From positions 2,108,001-2,172,000 of the forward strand of contig NZ_JPOO01000001.1 of assembly GCF_000733925.1 (NCBI RefSeq): a stretch of 64,000 nucleotides of DNA, in the 5' to 3' direction. Shown piece after piece: positions 63,434 through 64,000 of this stretch. The stretch is from Arenibacter algicola. GTDB taxonomy: Bacteria > Bacteroidota > Bacteroidia > Flavobacteriales > Flavobacteriaceae. The stretch's first letter is position 1; each line of letters begins with the position of its first letter. A program made the position numbers and the translations under genes. The notes beneath the pieces were generated by a model that was given only the letters and a program-made list of their open reading frames with translations, was not told the DNA's origin and searched no databases.

Positions 63434-64000
63434 TTATTCGTGTACTATTAGAAATGGAATCTTGGTATGGTAACTTATTTTTTCGACAGCCGGTTTAAAC
63501 AGGATGCGTTCCAAGAAGTTTAGGTTCTTGGCTACCATGACCAGCATATCCAAATCCCTGCTTTCTACAAATGCTTGTACCGCGTCGTCCAAATTCTTTA
63601 TGGTAAGGGTATGAAAGGAATGTTCGTTTTCCCTAAAATAATTTTTTATAAATTCCTTATTCTTTTTCTGAAGATCGATGAGGTCTTTTCCTTTTTGGGA
63701 AACATATAGGAAGCGAAGGGCAGAGCTGTGCATTACAGCAAGTTCCTTGATATGGTTCAGGACCTTTATATCATAGCTTAACTGAAAATCTGTAGGAAAC
63801 CCTATTTCTCGCGGGGTATTGTATTCTGCGTCTTCGGGCACTGCCAGAACAGCGCATCGTACTTTTGTTAGAACATTACCGGTATTGCTGCCCAAGGAAA
63901 CAGCTTTAAGGCCGGTGGCTCCTTTGGTTCCCATGATGATCAGGTCAATATTTTTATCCTGTACTTCCTGCTTAATATGATCGGTAAAAAATCCGTACAA
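63434..64000 (-). CDS. usp: Universal stress protein, tandem domain, truncated by window edge
   Basis: At least 188 residues; the 5' end lies beyond the window. The visible part has the ATP loop GTKGATGLKAVSLGSNTGN and the second UspA domain from EIGFPTDFQL. It is a fourth member of the usp set. It ends 44 nt after the convergent thioredoxin stop codon. Its promoter is not in view. Confidence 0.85.
   Translation of the reverse strand: MYGFFTDHIKQEVQDKNIDLIIMGTKGATGLKAVSLGSNTGNVLTKVRCAVLAVPEDAEYNTPREIGFPTDFQLSYDIKVLNHIKELAVMHSSALRFLYVSQKGKDLIDLQKKNKEFIKNYFRENEHSFHTLTIKNLDDAVQAFVESRDLDMLVMVAKNLNFLERILFKPAVEKISYHTKIPFLIVHE

Noticed and set aside
1..64000. CRISPR arrays, rRNA operons, tRNA genes, prophage genes
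   Set aside because: None was seen. The only clear mobile elements are the two group II introns.

Overview
The window looks like chromosome from a marine member of the Bacteroidota, most likely Flavobacteriaceae. The signs are low GC, many lipoproteins, a SusC/SusD pair, group II introns, and promoters fitting the Bacteroidota -7 element TAnnTTTG. Start codons generally lack an obvious Shine-Dalgarno sequence. I cannot name the genus from sequence alone. Region 1 (1-26173) is an L-arabinose/arabinan utilization locus. It holds a secreted glycosidase operon (GH43-GH43 lipoprotein, broken GH27 gene, two further GH43 enzymes, small transaldolase), a Nudix-family AraR-type repressor on the opposite strand, a vanadium-haloperoxidase/PAP2-like lipoprotein, an araB-araD-araA-aldose epimerase-symporter operon, a SusC/SusD pair, and a large FG-GAP/ASPIC lipoprotein. 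Outer-membrane uptake, periplasmic debranching, mutarotation, Na+-coupled import and conversion to pentose phosphates are all present. Five copies of a palindrome ATAAGTGT-N7-ACATTTAT lie exactly 6 nt upstream of -7 elements and give a coherent AraR operator set. Region 2 (26174-30802) carries two identical 1898-bp group II introns, head to tail with no base between them, directly behind a rho-independent terminator. A pair of diverged short repeats follows. Region 3 (30803-42950) has a small secreted protein and a minus-strand operon of TonB-dependent receptor, small lipoprotein, Tat-signal aminotransferase and AEC permease. Next come an Lrp/AsnC regulator, a gene-free stretch rich in TTTTGCAAAA palindromes, and the three-subunit proton-translocating transhydrogenase. 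Region 4 (42951-52779) has a KefFC-type K+ efflux system, an MscS channel, a secreted sugar-isomerase-like protein, a PhoD-like phosphatase, a divergent LysR/MdaB pair, an outer-membrane beta-barrel and an unknown 183-aa protein. Region 5 (52780-64000) is a stress or energy-limitation cluster: cardiolipin synthase, D-2-hydroxyacid dehydrogenase, a lipoprotein, a coiled-coil protein, a beta-CASP metallo-beta-lactamase, an ATP-cone/PD-(D/E)XK nuclease, an MscS channel, four tandem universal stress proteins and a thioredoxin. Five palindromes of the Crp/Fnr type (TGAC-N4-GTCA or TGAT-N4-ATCA) sit 22-23 nt upstream of TAnnTTTA/G elements in front of these genes. One of them appears to serve two divergent promoters. 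This looks like one regulon and is, with the AraR set and the tandem introns, the most interesting content of the window.
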